37,662 bases of DNA from NCBI GenBank assembly GCA_020052235.1, contig JAGVPM010000129.1:1-37662 (forward strand), read 5' to 3'. Shown piece after piece: positions 7,335-15,272 of the stretch. Positions within the stretch are counted from its first letter, which is position 1. The number at the start of each line of letters is the position of its first letter. The translations under genes and the position numbers were made by a program. Below the pieces are notes generated by a model. It was not told the DNA's origin. It made no database searches and worked only from the letters and a program-made list of their open reading frames with translations. The DNA is from Candidatus Goldiibacteriota bacterium (GTDB lineage Bacteria; Oederibacteriota; JAAXVQ01).

Positions 7335-7787
7335 TTAATCTGATGCACGTTTCATTTTTTGACATTTTTGGCAAACGCCATATAATTCCAGACGATGCTT
7401 GACGGGTATAAATTTATGTATATCAAACCATTTATCCTGAAGCCGTTCAATTTCCGGATCGAAAATCTCAACCATGGAACCGCACTGGACACAAATTAAA
7501 TGATCATGATGTTTTTCGGCTTCAAATGATTCAAACCGGGAGGTTCCGTCTTCAAATTTCAATTCCCTGCAAACCTCACTTTTGCACAACAATTTCAGCG
7601 TGCGGTAAACTGTAGCAAAACCTATCCCACTTGCTTTCCTTTTTACTTCCAGGTACAATTCTTCTGCCGTAACATGTTTGGATGGCATTTTCATAAACAC
7701 ATCCCGGATTATCATTCGGGGTTGACTGCGTTTCAAATGTTTCGACTCAAGGTATTGATTAAAACGATCATACTTCCGAGTCTCCAT
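7335..7787 (-). CDS. fur: Ferric uptake regulator Fur
   Basis: 150 aa from ATG 7787, chosen because GGGAGG lies just upstream; the track start at 7853 falls in the promoter. The N-terminal winged helix (SQPRMIIRDVF...VTAEELYLEV...IGFATVYRTLKLL) precedes a metal/dimer domain with EKHHDHLICVQCG (C99/C102) and a second pair CQKC (C139/C142). That is the His-rich sensing motif plus two structural CxxC sites. Fe(II)-Fur represses iron uptake genes. A Fur box lies over its own start of transcription and another lies over the downstream porin-feo promoter, so this is both the likely regulator and an autoregulated gene. PerR or Zur specificity cannot be excluded, but the AT-rich boxes fit Fur. Confidence 0.93.
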   Translation of the reverse strand: METRKYDRFNQYLESKHLKRSQPRMIIRDVFMKMPSKHVTAEELYLEVKRKASGIGFATVYRTLKLLCKSEVCRELKFEDGTSRFESFEAEKHHDHLICVQCGSMVEIFDPEIERLQDKWFDIHKFIPVKHRLELYGVCQKCQKMKRASD

Positions 7788-7805
7788 ATCCGCCTCCCTG
7801 TAATT

Positions 7806-7824
7806 GATAACGATTTTCATTATC
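7806..7824 (-). promoter_or_regulatory. Fur box at the fur promoter
   Basis: GATAATGAAAATCGTTATC matches 17 of 19 positions of the E. coli Fur consensus. It begins immediately downstream of the -10 hexamer and covers the expected transcription start of fur, the standard arrangement for negative autoregulation. Confidence 0.8.
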
Positions 7825-7853
7825 ATTATATCTTTGCCATCCTTTTTTGTCAA
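7825..7853 (-). promoter_or_regulatory. Consensus sigma-70 promoter of fur
   Basis: On the minus strand TTGACA (7848-7853) and TATAAT (7825-7830) are separated by exactly 17 bp, a perfect match to the housekeeping consensus. The next 19 bp are a Fur box. The fur ATG is about 30 nt downstream of the predicted start. Confidence 0.85.
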
Positions 7854-7944
7854 CCAGCAAATAAGGAGTAACCGGAAATTTGAGATGAATTTTAAAAAAG
7901 TTGGATATAATATATAACGAAGGATCCGGAATGAGGTAAAAGCA

Positions 7945-8256
7945 ATGAATGATGAACGCTATAAATTAGTTTATTCAGATCAAAATACGGCCACTGAGAA
8001 AATCAACGGTTCAAAACGCGCTCCCGGTACTGGACGCGCGCATATGCGGCTCGAGCGCAAAGGCCGCGGCGGAAAAACCGTCACCGTGATTGAGGGCCTG
8101 ACTCTTTCCGATGATCTTCTCCGCCCGTTGCTTAAAGAGCTTCAAAAAATTTGTGGAACGGGCGGAACCATCAAAGAGCATCACCTGGAACTGCAGGGTG
8201 ACTTCCGGGAAAAAATCCGCCCATGTTTGGAAAAGCAGGGATATAAATTTACTTAA
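7945..8256 (+). CDS. yciH: SUI1/eIF1-like translation factor (YciH family)
   Basis: 103 aa. The core ERKGRGGKTVTVIEGL...LLKELQKICGTGGTIKEHHLELQGDFREKIRPCLEKQGYKF is the SUI1 fold, with the KGRGGKTVT and CGTGGTxK...LQGD signature. Bacterial YciH proteins are homologous to eIF1 and are thought to influence start-site fidelity; they are not essential in most species. SD GAGG sits at normal spacing before ATG 7945. It is transcribed divergently from fur, with a TATAAT at 7906-7911 but no convincing -35, and stands alone facing the next gene convergently. Nothing links it functionally to iron. Confidence 0.92.
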   Translation: MNDERYKLVYSDQNTATEKINGSKRAPGTGRAHMRLERKGRGGKTVTVIEGLTLSDDLLRPLLKELQKICGTGGTIKEHHLELQGDFREKIRPCLEKQGYKFT

Positions 8257-8308
8257 ATAATCAAAACCCGCGTTTTAAACAACTTCATCCTCCAACACCC
8301 GCCGGAAA

Positions 8309-8890
8309 TCATTCACGCTGAAACGGAAACCACAATTCCATTCCGGGCCGGCCTTGAACTTCTACCCATATTTCGTAACGTTCCCCTTCTATTAAACGAA
8401 TTCGCTCCTTTGAGGCAAAATTTTGGGCAGCACGCCATGCCTGCATACCACGATAAACCCCTTGCCCGGCTAGCGTAACGCATACCATTGAACGTTCCGG
8501 CAGTTCCAGCATTTGAAATGAACCCAGCGGATTCGCCAATTCACCACCCAAACGGGTGGTAAAAGCCACCATGCTTTCCACGCGGATAGGCCGCATTTTC
8601 AAGGGCGAATTGGCATAGACCTGCAATCGTTGCCCATAGAGGATTCCACCAACTTCCAAGTCATGCTTTAAGCCAAGCGCCGCCTTATCGAGCCCGGGCA
8701 ACGCTCCCTGATACGGCCGCACTGCAATCAATGTTTTGGGGAAAGTGGCCACGCGTACGTCCAAAGGCGCGCGAAATACACCAACTGAGTAAAGAAAAAT
8801 TCCACCGCCTAAAAACAATAGGGATAAAACACCGACTGCAGCCAATACCACGTTGGGGATCTTTTCAAAGCTCTGCGGGCGCGGCGGCAT
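8309..8890 (-). CDS. Membrane-anchored protein, possible GyrI-like effector-binding domain
   Basis: 193 aa with one N-terminal TM helix (NVVLAAVGVLSLLFLGGGIFLYSV, about 13-36) and a soluble remainder, presumably periplasmic. The pattern AVRPYQG, YGQRLQVYANSPLKM, ELPERSMVCVTLAGQGVYRGMQAW and ERYEIWVEVQG...LWFPF resembles the two-lobed GyrI-like small-molecule-binding fold, but I hold this only loosely. It starts 6 nt after the stop of the upstream lipoprotein gene with no good SD of its own, so it is likely translated by coupling. The two probably act in the same envelope process. Confidence 0.6.
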   Translation of the reverse strand: MPPRPQSFEKIPNVVLAAVGVLSLLFLGGGIFLYSVGVFRAPLDVRVATFPKTLIAVRPYQGALPGLDKAALGLKHDLEVGGILYGQRLQVYANSPLKMRPIRVESMVAFTTRLGGELANPLGSFQMLELPERSMVCVTLAGQGVYRGMQAWRAAQNFASKERIRLIEGERYEIWVEVQGRPGMELWFPFQRE

Positions 8891-8896
8891 AATATT

Positions 8897-9256
8897 TTAA
8901 TATTTCGCAATATCTGGTCTGCAGGCTTGGCAAGGTTGATACTCTTGCTCCTGAGCTTGTTTAAAAGCGCGAAAATATTCGCGATCCCCGCCGGCAATTA
9001 AATCAGTCTGTGCGCAATCCCTCCGATGGACGATTTTATGTGCTTTGGAAGCAGTTAAGGGATACCGGCTGGCATTGGGTGCGAATTGTTGCGGCAAATC
9101 AGAGGGAAGGTTTGACTTCATTTCTTGATTTATCGCCTTTGGATAATCCGGTACGCCGGCAGCGCCCGTTTTCCCGCCACCACAGCCTGAGATAATCAAA
9201 ATACTTGCCGCTATGCAGATAACCATACCCCCTGCTGCCACTCGATTGTATCTCAT
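8897..9256 (-). CDS. Lipoprotein with Ada-like Cys zinc-binding motif
   Basis: 119 aa. A lipobox IISGC places the lipidated Cys at about residue 25, followed by a glycine-rich linker. The C-terminal half KAHKIVHRRDCAQTDLIAGGDREYFRAFKQAQEQEYQPCQACRPD has the layout of the Ada N-terminal metal-binding module (H..C...I......F.....A...GY.PC..C.P). In Ada this motif binds zinc and accepts methyl groups, and related modules also occur in secreted nucleases and unknown proteins. Only three of the four usual Cys are present here (C82, C109, C112 by eye), with His as possible ligand. Function unknown. Confidence 0.7.
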   Translation of the reverse strand: MRYNRVAAGGMVICIAASILIISGCGGGKTGAAGVPDYPKAINQEMKSNLPSDLPQQFAPNASRYPLTASKAHKIVHRRDCAQTDLIAGGDREYFRAFKQAQEQEYQPCQACRPDIAKY

Positions 9257-9377
9257 TGTTCACCTCGAAATAGTCTCTTCTGTCAGGCCGTTTAAAAAAA
9301 ACAAATTAAAACTTAATAAAAACCACAAAACCAACGATAACTAAATTAATATTGTTCCTGCCGGGGGGCGGATTGCC

Positions 9378-9707
9378 ATGACCATCAATGTACAATCAAA
9401 GCAAGCGGTTCTAGGCAACGAATTATTCAATCAGTGGTGGCAACGTTGCGGCAGCTTAGTTTTGGAACTTACCCCCGAAAACCGGCAAAAGTGGCTGACC
9501 TTGATCAGCGAAGTGATTCGCTATCATCGGCTCGCATTATTCAGCAATAATGATGACGATAAGCAACTATTCAATAACCTATGCCGGGTCAGCCTGGCAA
9601 AATCCCGGATTGAATTAATGAATTTACTGGTTTCCGGATATATTCCTTTGGTGCGCATGCAGGAACTTTACCGTCTGGAAAATTCCTTGGAAATCACCTT
9701 GGAGTAA
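9378..9707 (+). CDS. Hypothetical protein
   Basis: 109 aa, soluble, rich in Leu and Asn, with WWQRCGSLVLELTPENRQKWLTLISEVIRYHRLALF at the front, apparently all-helical. No family recognised. Supporting a real gene: an ATG preceded by GGGGGG/GGCGG at 8-15 nt, a full-length frame filling the gap between a divergent lipoprotein and a convergent nitroreductase, and codon usage like its neighbours. There is no signal peptide or TM helix. Confidence 0.6.
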   Translation: MTINVQSKQAVLGNELFNQWWQRCGSLVLELTPENRQKWLTLISEVIRYHRLALFSNNDDDKQLFNNLCRVSLAKSRIELMNLLVSGYIPLVRMQELYRLENSLEITLE

Positions 9708-9740
9708 GTTAAACCACTTTGAGCCTGTATTCAACTGGTC

Positions 9741-10340
9741 TTAAAACCCAAATTTCCCTTCCGACCATATTTCATTCAAAGCCTTGCGCTGAGTCGGGTG
9801 TTCGCGTTCCTGCAAATTCAGTGGAAGTTGTTCCATAGGCCCGCGGTACCCAAGTGCCACCATAGCAGGAATGCCCCAATCTTCGGGTACATCATAAGTC
9901 TCCTGCACTTTCTTTTGTGAAAACCCTCCCATGCCATGCGCGACCAACCCGCGCCGATGCGCTTCCAGCGCCAAGTACCCCCAAGCCGTCCCTGCATCGA
10001 AATCATGCCAACGGTTCGGACTTCCATCCAGGGAAAACTTAGGTGCCGACAAGACGATGATAAGTACCGGAGCATGGTTAGCCCAGCCTCGATTGACTTC
10101 AGCCAAACAAGCGCGGGCGCGTGCCAAATCCTCATCCCGGCGCGCAATAATAAATCGCCAGGGTTGCTCGTTGAAACAGGAAGGCGCCCAATGTGCTGCT
10201 TCCAGAATGGCCAAAAGATCGTTTTCGGGTATGGGTTTTGGCAACAAAGCCCGCGGAGACCAGCGGCTCAAAATCAGAGGATTAACTTCATAGGGGTCAG
10301 GGCGCAAGCGAATAATTTCTTCTTCCCTATTCTTTTCCAT
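9741..10340 (-). CDS. Nitroreductase family FMN oxidoreductase
   Basis: 199 aa. Family features are the N-terminal RWSPRALLPKPIPENDLLAILEAAHWAPSCFNEQPWRFIIAR (FMN-binding and the A-P-S-x-x-N-x-Q-P-W motif), AGTAWGYLALEAHRRGLVAHGMGGF, and PAMVALGYRGP near the end. Such enzymes reduce nitroaromatics, quinones or flavins with NAD(P)H; the physiological substrate is open. SD AGGAGG precedes the ATG. The gene stands 30 bp downstream of a small membrane-protein gene on the same strand and may be co-transcribed with it. Confidence 0.9.
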   Translation of the reverse strand: MEKNREEEIIRLRPDPYEVNPLILSRWSPRALLPKPIPENDLLAILEAAHWAPSCFNEQPWRFIIARRDEDLARARACLAEVNRGWANHAPVLIIVLSAPKFSLDGSPNRWHDFDAGTAWGYLALEAHRRGLVAHGMGGFSQKKVQETYDVPEDWGIPAMVALGYRGPMEQLPLNLQEREHPTQRKALNEIWSEGKFGF

Positions 10341-10369
10341 GATAGCCTCCTAAAAAACATGATCGTATT

Positions 10370-10756
10370 TTAGGCGTTCACTTTCGCAGGTTCAGATTGA
10401 ATCGATTTGGGATTAACGATTAAAGGAACCGCCAAGGTCCAAAGAACAAGCACCACGGACCCCAGCCAGGCTTGATAAAGCCCCCACGATTGAAAAGGCC
10501 CACCCAGGGAATAAACCCAAACTGCAAAAGAAATGGTGGTAACAACCAATTGTGAACCGCGTCTGACTTTTTGGATGCGGTTTAAATAAAGCGGTGCCAT
10601 AATCAATAAAATCGCCGCCACAATGGTCGTGGCCCATTTCGCCTGAGCTTGAGGGATGATTCCTTGCAACACCATATAAGCGCCGACAATCTCACTGGGG
10701 ATTAATTTCAACAGACGATCCTGATAGTCCTGCACTTCCCGAATTTCACGCGCCAT
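10370..10756 (-). CDS. Hypothetical membrane protein
   Basis: 128 aa. A short amphipathic N-terminus (REVQDYQDRLLKLIPSEIVGAYMVLQGIIP) is followed by three hydrophobic segments (TIVAAILLIMAPLYL, LVVTTISFAVWVYSL, WLGSVVLVLWTLAVPLIV). The phrase DRLLKLIPSEIVxAY recurs in small bacterial membrane proteins of unknown function as I remember them; no name assigned. The SD GGGGGA is well placed before ATG 10756. It lies just upstream of the nitroreductase gene. Confidence 0.65.
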   Translation of the reverse strand: MAREIREVQDYQDRLLKLIPSEIVGAYMVLQGIIPQAQAKWATTIVAAILLIMAPLYLNRIQKVRRGSQLVVTTISFAVWVYSLGGPFQSWGLYQAWLGSVVLVLWTLAVPLIVNPKSIQSEPAKVNA

Positions 10757-10870
10757 GGAATCCCCCTGGAATCGTATGTAGTTAAAATATCCCCACCGTT
10801 GTATTTTATCATAGCTCGGCGCGCAACAAATTAAAAGTCAAAAATAACTCTTTTAACGGCACTAATCAAA

Positions 10871-10913
10871 AAAAGAGGCTATGGGTTATCTTTACTCGCC
10901 CATAGCCTCTTTT
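10871..10913 (-). terminator. Intrinsic terminator
   Basis: A perfect 15-bp stem (AAAAGAGGCTATGGG / CCCATAGCCTCTTTT) with a 13-nt loop. On the minus strand it follows the stop of the secreted-protein gene at once and runs into TTTTTTT. It should end the 15.1-10.9 kb minus-strand cluster. Confidence 0.92.
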
Positions 10914-10918
10914 GGTTT

Positions 10919-11584
10919 TTATTGTGCCGACCCGGCCACACGGCGATCCAAAAGATATAAAAAGGAGCGCACTAACTTTTGCGCACGATCCGCAGCGTCA
11001 GATAATGTTTCAATTTGATAATCCATAGGCAACCCGATAAGCGGTTCAATATAAATCCCTCCATGCATATCAACCACCGTACCTTGCGGGGCATTAATTT
11101 TCATTTCCACCGTGCTATCCCCCTGCCTGGTATCATTTCGTTCATCTTCCTTTTCCAAATCACGAATACGGTACATGGGGGAGGCTTTGACCAGCACACG
11201 GGTACGCCCGTTTTCCGCAGCCTTTAAACGCACTTCAAGGACAAAACGGTAATTCTCATCCACTAAATCAATTTCCTGTTTGCCCACAACACTCTCAGGC
11301 AGCACAGTATCTTTCACGGTTTCGCCGTCTTGCCGATGTTTCGTTTTATGGTATTCAGCCAGTGCCATATATAAATCATCAACCATCACTTTGCGCACCG
11401 CATTTAATGCGGCCGTTTCAGACAGCGCCACCACACGTGAGGTTTGCGCTTCTTTCAGCACCTGATCCGAACTGACATTTTTATCCTTAACCCATTTGTA
11501 AATATGCGGTGAATTTGCAAAAGCCACTCCCGCCAAACCGAACATTCCGATCACCAGCACGCTTAAAGCCCATTTCTTTTTCAT
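10919..11584 (-). CDS. Secreted/periplasmic protein of unknown function
   Basis: 221 aa from ATG 11584. The track's GTG at 11593 is one base from the AGGAGG and thus too close, while the ATG has normal spacing. A signal peptide (KKWALSVLVIGMFGLAGVAFA) precedes a mixed alpha/beta mature part with SETAALNAVRKVMVDDLYMAL and ENYRFVLEVRLKAAENGRTRVLVKASPMYRIRD. No family recognised with confidence. It is the last gene of the cluster with purC and the LpoB-like lipoproteins and is followed directly by a terminator. An envelope role is likely from location only. Confidence 0.7.
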   Translation of the reverse strand: MKKKWALSVLVIGMFGLAGVAFANSPHIYKWVKDKNVSSDQVLKEAQTSRVVALSETAALNAVRKVMVDDLYMALAEYHKTKHRQDGETVKDTVLPESVVGKQEIDLVDENYRFVLEVRLKAAENGRTRVLVKASPMYRIRDLEKEDERNDTRQGDSTVEMKINAPQGTVVDMHGGIYIEPLIGLPMDYQIETLSDAADRAQKLVRSFLYLLDRRVAGSAQ

Positions 11585-11641
11585 ACTTTTCACGCCTCCT
11601 TGGTTCTTATCTTTTTCGCCTCCGGCAAGTTAGTGGCAAAT

Positions 11642-12514
11642 TTATGCCGTTAAGCGCTTAAACGCCTCTTCGTATTTCGCCGCCGTATTTCGTACAACCT
11701 CTGATGGCAGTTCCGGACCAGGCGCTTTCATGTCCCAGCCGGATTGAATCAGCCAATCCCGAACATATTGTTTGTCAAAAGAAGGCTGGCCTTGCCCAGG
11801 TTGATAGGAACTTTCCGGCCAGAACCGGGAAGAATCCGGGGTCAACACTTCATCAATTAAAATCAGCTCCCCATTCAGGAGTCCAAATTCAAATTTAGTG
11901 TCCGCGATGATAATCCCACGGGTGCGGGCATAGGCAGCCGCCTCGCGGTAAATACGAATACTGACATCTTTGACTTTTTTAGCCAAACCTTTTTCCATCA
12001 ACTTTTCAGCTTGATCAAAGGTGATGTTTTCATCATGTGTGCCGATTTCAGCTTTAGTGGATGGCGTAAAAATAGGTTCCGGCAATGGATCGGATTCGCG
12101 CAGACCGGCCGGCAGTTTGATTCCGCAAACCGTTCCATTTTTTTGATATTCTTTCCACCCGGACCCGGATAAATAACCCCTTACAATAGCCTCAATCGGA
12201 AGCGGCTGAGCTTTACGCACACGTTGCGCCCGCAGTTCCAACTCCGCAGCCAAAACCGGATCTTTCACTGCCTCGGCTATGGACCGGGGCGAAAGATGAT
12301 TGGGAATAATCGCCGCAAATTTTTTGAACCAAAAACGCGATACTTGCGTCAGCACTTTTCCTTTGTCTGGAATCGGGGTAGGCAAAATAACATCAAAGGC
12401 CGAGATACGATCTGAAGCGACCATCAACAAATCATCCCCCAAGTCGTAAATATCACGTACTTTCCCCTGTTTGATCAACGGTACATTTGGAATGCTAAAA
12501 ATTTGATCCAACAC
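11642..12514 (-). CDS. purC: Phosphoribosylaminoimidazole-succinocarboxamide synthase
   Basis: 290 aa SAICAR synthetase, the ATP-dependent step joining CAIR and aspartate in purine synthesis. Conserved blocks are [26 protein letters not shown] near the N-terminus, [46 protein letters not shown] and [15 protein letters not shown]. Length fits the yeast/plant-like longer subfamily (about 290-300 aa) rather than the 235-aa E. coli type. The start is GTG 12514 with AAGGAG 8 nt upstream. It is isolated from other pur genes and sits inside an envelope-lipoprotein cluster, a position that looks coincidental. Confidence 0.96.
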   Translation of the reverse strand: MLDQIFSIPNVPLIKQGKVRDIYDLGDDLLMVASDRISAFDVILPTPIPDKGKVLTQVSRFWFKKFAAIIPNHLSPRSIAEAVKDPVLAAELELRAQRVRKAQPLPIEAIVRGYLSGSGWKEYQKNGTVCGIKLPAGLRESDPLPEPIFTPSTKAEIGTHDENITFDQAEKLMEKGLAKKVKDVSIRIYREAAAYARTRGIIIADTKFEFGLLNGELILIDEVLTPDSSRFWPESSYQPGQGQPSFDKQYVRDWLIQSGWDMKAPGPELPSEVVRNTAAKYEEAFKRLTA

Positions 12515-12556
12515 AAAGACAACTCCTTTTCTTATTTTCCCGTATCGGTCACCGCG

Positions 12557-13912
12557 CTATTGCGGGATGTACAATGGTATAACCTTTTTCTCGCCTTTTT
12601 TCAATTCCACGATCATGGTCTCGTTGGGCCGCGCTCCGCCATGGAATGACTCCAGTTGGATAGTTAATTCATGGCGTCCGGGAGGCATGGGCATGCGAAT
12701 CACCGCGAACCGGTTGGGCAGAGTCCGCCAACAACGCGTATCCGCCTGCTCGCTGACTACGGAATAAACGTTGGTGGCCAAAGCTACCAACAAACCAACT
12801 CCTTCGCCCTGCGTACGGGCGGCCTTTCGTGCCTGAACCGAAGCAATATATTTGGCCGTAGCACGGGCTATGGCCTTGACCGTGATTAATCCAATACGCT
12901 GATTTAAATTCTTGATCGCAATGGCTTCCTGGGGTTGAACCACATAGCCTTCGGCCGTAACGCCTGTTTCACTTTGACAACGCACTGCCGCCAAAGCCGG
13001 CTGCCGGGGTTTAATCACGGGAAACGCTACTTTCAAAAGGTACGGATGATTGGTTTCATCCAGGACCGGCGCTTCCACGAACCGGGTCCGCTTCGGCGGC
13101 ATCAAGCCGTCGTAAATCACCAGCAACACTTCGCTCTGCCTGACCGGACGGCGTTCAGGCTCGGGCAAAGACTCCCCGAACTTCTCCCGCCACTGCTGAT
13201 ATTCATCATCAAAACCCAGCCAACGCGACAAACGCAGCAAATCCGCCTGAATGAACGGCGGGATATCCATGCCAAAGTGCGCGTGATACCATTCAAAAGC
13301 TTGGTAGGCGTTTTTATAATCCAGGTAGGCATCGTTATATTCACCGCCCGCTTCATAGGCAAACGCGGACAAATAGCGGGCAAAGGCGTCCTCTTTATAT
13401 ATCGCTTCCTTGCCGTATTTGTCCGATAAGGTAAGCAACCGGTTATTTACTTTACGGGCCTCTATCTGTGCGCCTTGCAGGTCGCCCAGATAGAGGTAGT
13501 TCAGCGTTTTAAGGATATTGACCGCCACCTGTTCAAAATCCTCGCCTGCATACGCCATGGTCATATCATTCACCAAAAACGACGTCATGCCCTCGGTGAT
13601 GCTTTTGTCGTACAGGTCGTCAATCAGCAACTCCGCCTGTTCCAAATCCTGGTTGCTGACAGGATAATTTCCGGCGCGTTGTTCAAAACTCCCCTTATCA
13701 AAATAATAAAGCAGGGCGTCAACGCCGGCATATTGTCCTTGCGCTTTGTCAATAACCTCCAACCCGCCCGCGTAATCCTTGACAGTCAAACGGCTCTCCA
13801 GTTGTTCCTGCACGCGCGTTCCCGCGCAGCCGAATAACCCCAGAGATAAAAAAAAGCAAACCGCCAGCCGGCTTAGGACATAGCGCCGGAAACCCGGATT
13901 ATAAACGCGCAC
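12557..13912 (-). CDS. COG3014-like lipoprotein with TPR-type helical repeats
   Basis: The track ORF starts at 14182 inside lpoB, which is not credible. GTG 13912 overlaps the lpoB stop by 14 nt and gives about 451 aa with a signal peptide and lipobox LGLFGC (Cys 29). ATG 13951 is an alternative. The mature protein begins with helical repeats (DYAGGLEVIDKAQGQYAG, DLEQAELLIDDLYDK, LYLGDLQGAQIEARKVNN, YEAGGEYNDAYLDYKNAYQ) and ends in a beta-rich part (RFAVIRMPMPPGRHELTIQLESF). As I recall, COG3014 proteins lie next to LpoB in marine gammaproteobacteria, matching this order. The likely role is regulation or assembly of peptidoglycan synthases; inference. Confidence 0.72.
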   Translation of the reverse strand: MRVYNPGFRRYVLSRLAVCFFLSLGLFGCAGTRVQEQLESRLTVKDYAGGLEVIDKAQGQYAGVDALLYYFDKGSFEQRAGNYPVSNQDLEQAELLIDDLYDKSITEGMTSFLVNDMTMAYAGEDFEQVAVNILKTLNYLYLGDLQGAQIEARKVNNRLLTLSDKYGKEAIYKEDAFARYLSAFAYEAGGEYNDAYLDYKNAYQAFEWYHAHFGMDIPPFIQADLLRLSRWLGFDDEYQQWREKFGESLPEPERRPVRQSEVLLVIYDGLMPPKRTRFVEAPVLDETNHPYLLKVAFPVIKPRQPALAAVRCQSETGVTAEGYVVQPQEAIAIKNLNQRIGLITVKAIARATAKYIASVQARKAARTQGEGVGLLVALATNVYSVVSEQADTRCWRTLPNRFAVIRMPMPPGRHELTIQLESFHGGARPNETMIVELKKGEKKVIPLYIPQ

Positions 13913-14498
13913 CGGACCGGTTAATAAGCTTTTTGATTTTTTTATTGCCATACCACACTTTGACATTGCGCAACATGTCCACCATTTCCATGTCGATTTG
14001 ATAGTAGAACGTGGATTTACCACCGGCTGAATCCATAATCTTCGAGATCGTCCCCTGCAGCATGTAATCCGAACCAGTTTCCTTATACATTTGTTTGCGC
14101 GTATCTTCAGATGCATTGGTCTGCTGATCTTCGCGTTCGGAACGAACCTCGTCGCGTTCGCCCTTGCCGGCGACAAAATCAACGTTGCCGGAGTTGGTCA
14201 GCTCGCGTTCAATGTCTTTTTGGAACGTATCAATTGCGATATGTTCGTCGGTTTTGTTCTTAATTGTACCTACGATAACCGTGGGATTTTTTCCCTTTTC
14301 TTTCATAAATTTGGCCAACCAGGGACGGGCCAGGACTTCCTTTACCATTTCCTCGGCAACCAACTGAGAATCGGTGTCGTTCCAACGGCCCGAAAGATCC
14401 ACCACCTCATCCGAACTGATGCGTTTGACTGTCCGGGCACAACCAAACAAGCTCACCGCCATCACTGCCGCCATTGCCACTCCCAACCATTTCTTCAT
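13899..14498 (-). CDS. lpoB: Penicillin-binding-protein activator LpoB-like lipoprotein
   Basis: 199 aa. A signal peptide with lipobox SLFGC puts the lipidated Cys at residue 20. The mature part has the LpoB fold pattern: DLSGRWNDTDSQLVAEEMVKEVL, PTVIVGTIKNKTDEHIAIDTFQKDIERELTNSGNVDFV, YKETGSDYMLQGTISKIMD and FYYQIDMEMVDMLRNVKVWYGNKKIKK. In E. coli LpoB reaches through the peptidoglycan to switch on PBP1B. SD GAGG is at normal distance. It is flanked by an outer-membrane barrel upstream and the COG3014-like lipoprotein overlapping downstream, a conserved type of neighbourhood. The partner PBP is not in the window. Confidence 0.85.
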   Translation of the reverse strand: MKKWLGVAMAAVMAVSLFGCARTVKRISSDEVVDLSGRWNDTDSQLVAEEMVKEVLARPWLAKFMKEKGKNPTVIVGTIKNKTDEHIAIDTFQKDIERELTNSGNVDFVAGKGERDEVRSEREDQQTNASEDTRKQMYKETGSDYMLQGTISKIMDSAGGKSTFYYQIDMEMVDMLRNVKVWYGNKKIKKLINRSGARL

Positions 14499-14524
14499 GT
14501 ACGTACCTCCTCAAAATATTTTTA

Positions 14525-15067
14525 TTAAAAATTCCAATGAATGCCGAATTGAGGCATAATTCCGCCCTGGCTAAGGGTCGTATCACTGTCAATGTATTGG
14601 TATGAAAAAGGTTCAGCGCTTTTTGAAATGCCTTGAATACCTGTCAAACCCATGGATAAACCCAGTCCGGAATCAAAGAAATATGCCAAACCCGCCGTGG
14701 CGTGAACAGCAAACAAGGTTTCCTGCGGACGTGAGAGATAATACACACCGCCACCTGCGATAAACGGCGAAAAACGGCCGCGCAGGAAATAATATTTCGC
14801 TGTCATGTCCAGGGCCGTGCCTCCAATAAAGTTACCAACCCCGACACCCAGGGCCACATGCGGTGAAACGTATTTATCAAACTGAATTCCTGCGATCAGA
14901 GGTCCGCCCAGTTGAACCCAAATATCCATGTCCTTAATCTTTAAATTTTCAGTGTTTTCCTCGATCATGGCATCCACTTTTTCCGTCACGCGCGCCTGGG
15001 CTTGGGCAACCCACCCTCCCATCAATAATCCCGCCATCACTAACATCATTACATTTTTTCTAATCAT
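14525..15067 (-). CDS. Outer-membrane beta-barrel protein, small OmpW/OmpX-style
   Basis: 180 aa from ATG 15067; three candidate ATGs are close together, and this one has the best spacing from AAAGGAG. A signal peptide ending AQARV is followed by a short polar region and then about eight amphipathic strands (DIWVQLGGPLIAGIQFDKYVSPHVALGVGVGNFIG, LDMTAKYYFLRGRFSPFIAGGGVYYL, HATAGLAYFFDSGLGLSMGLTGI) and a C-terminal Phe (GIHWNF), the usual Bam signal. Glycine and aromatic periodicity matches small eight-strand barrels. It precedes lpoB by 26 bp and is probably the first gene of the operon. No substrate or function can be inferred. Confidence 0.75.
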   Translation of the reverse strand: MIRKNVMMLVMAGLLMGGWVAQAQARVTEKVDAMIEENTENLKIKDMDIWVQLGGPLIAGIQFDKYVSPHVALGVGVGNFIGGTALDMTAKYYFLRGRFSPFIAGGGVYYLSRPQETLFAVHATAGLAYFFDSGLGLSMGLTGIQGISKSAEPFSYQYIDSDTTLSQGGIMPQFGIHWNF

Positions 15068-15272
15068 CATTTCTCCTTTCGCGTTCAAAATCGTGCCCGG
15101 AATACAGACACTTTATTTAGAACCATATCCTCTAAAATAGTTTCATTTTAAATCTTTTTTTCCGTCTATTCTACCCAGGGTGCACACATATCCCGAGGCA
15201 ATTTTCAATCTATATTTAAACACCTACCCATTCAAACATCGTTACTTTACTCAAAATTAAACTCGATTTCAC

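Noticed and set aside
12935-13429. 164-aa plus-strand ORF opposite the COG3014-like gene
   Set aside because: Antisense shadow: composition (many H, R, Q, F) typical of the complementary frame of a real gene.
15089-15272. AT-rich gap as a possible origin or small RNA
   Set aside because: No repeats, DnaA-box cluster or convincing hairpin seen; it most likely just holds the promoter of the barrel-lpoB operon.
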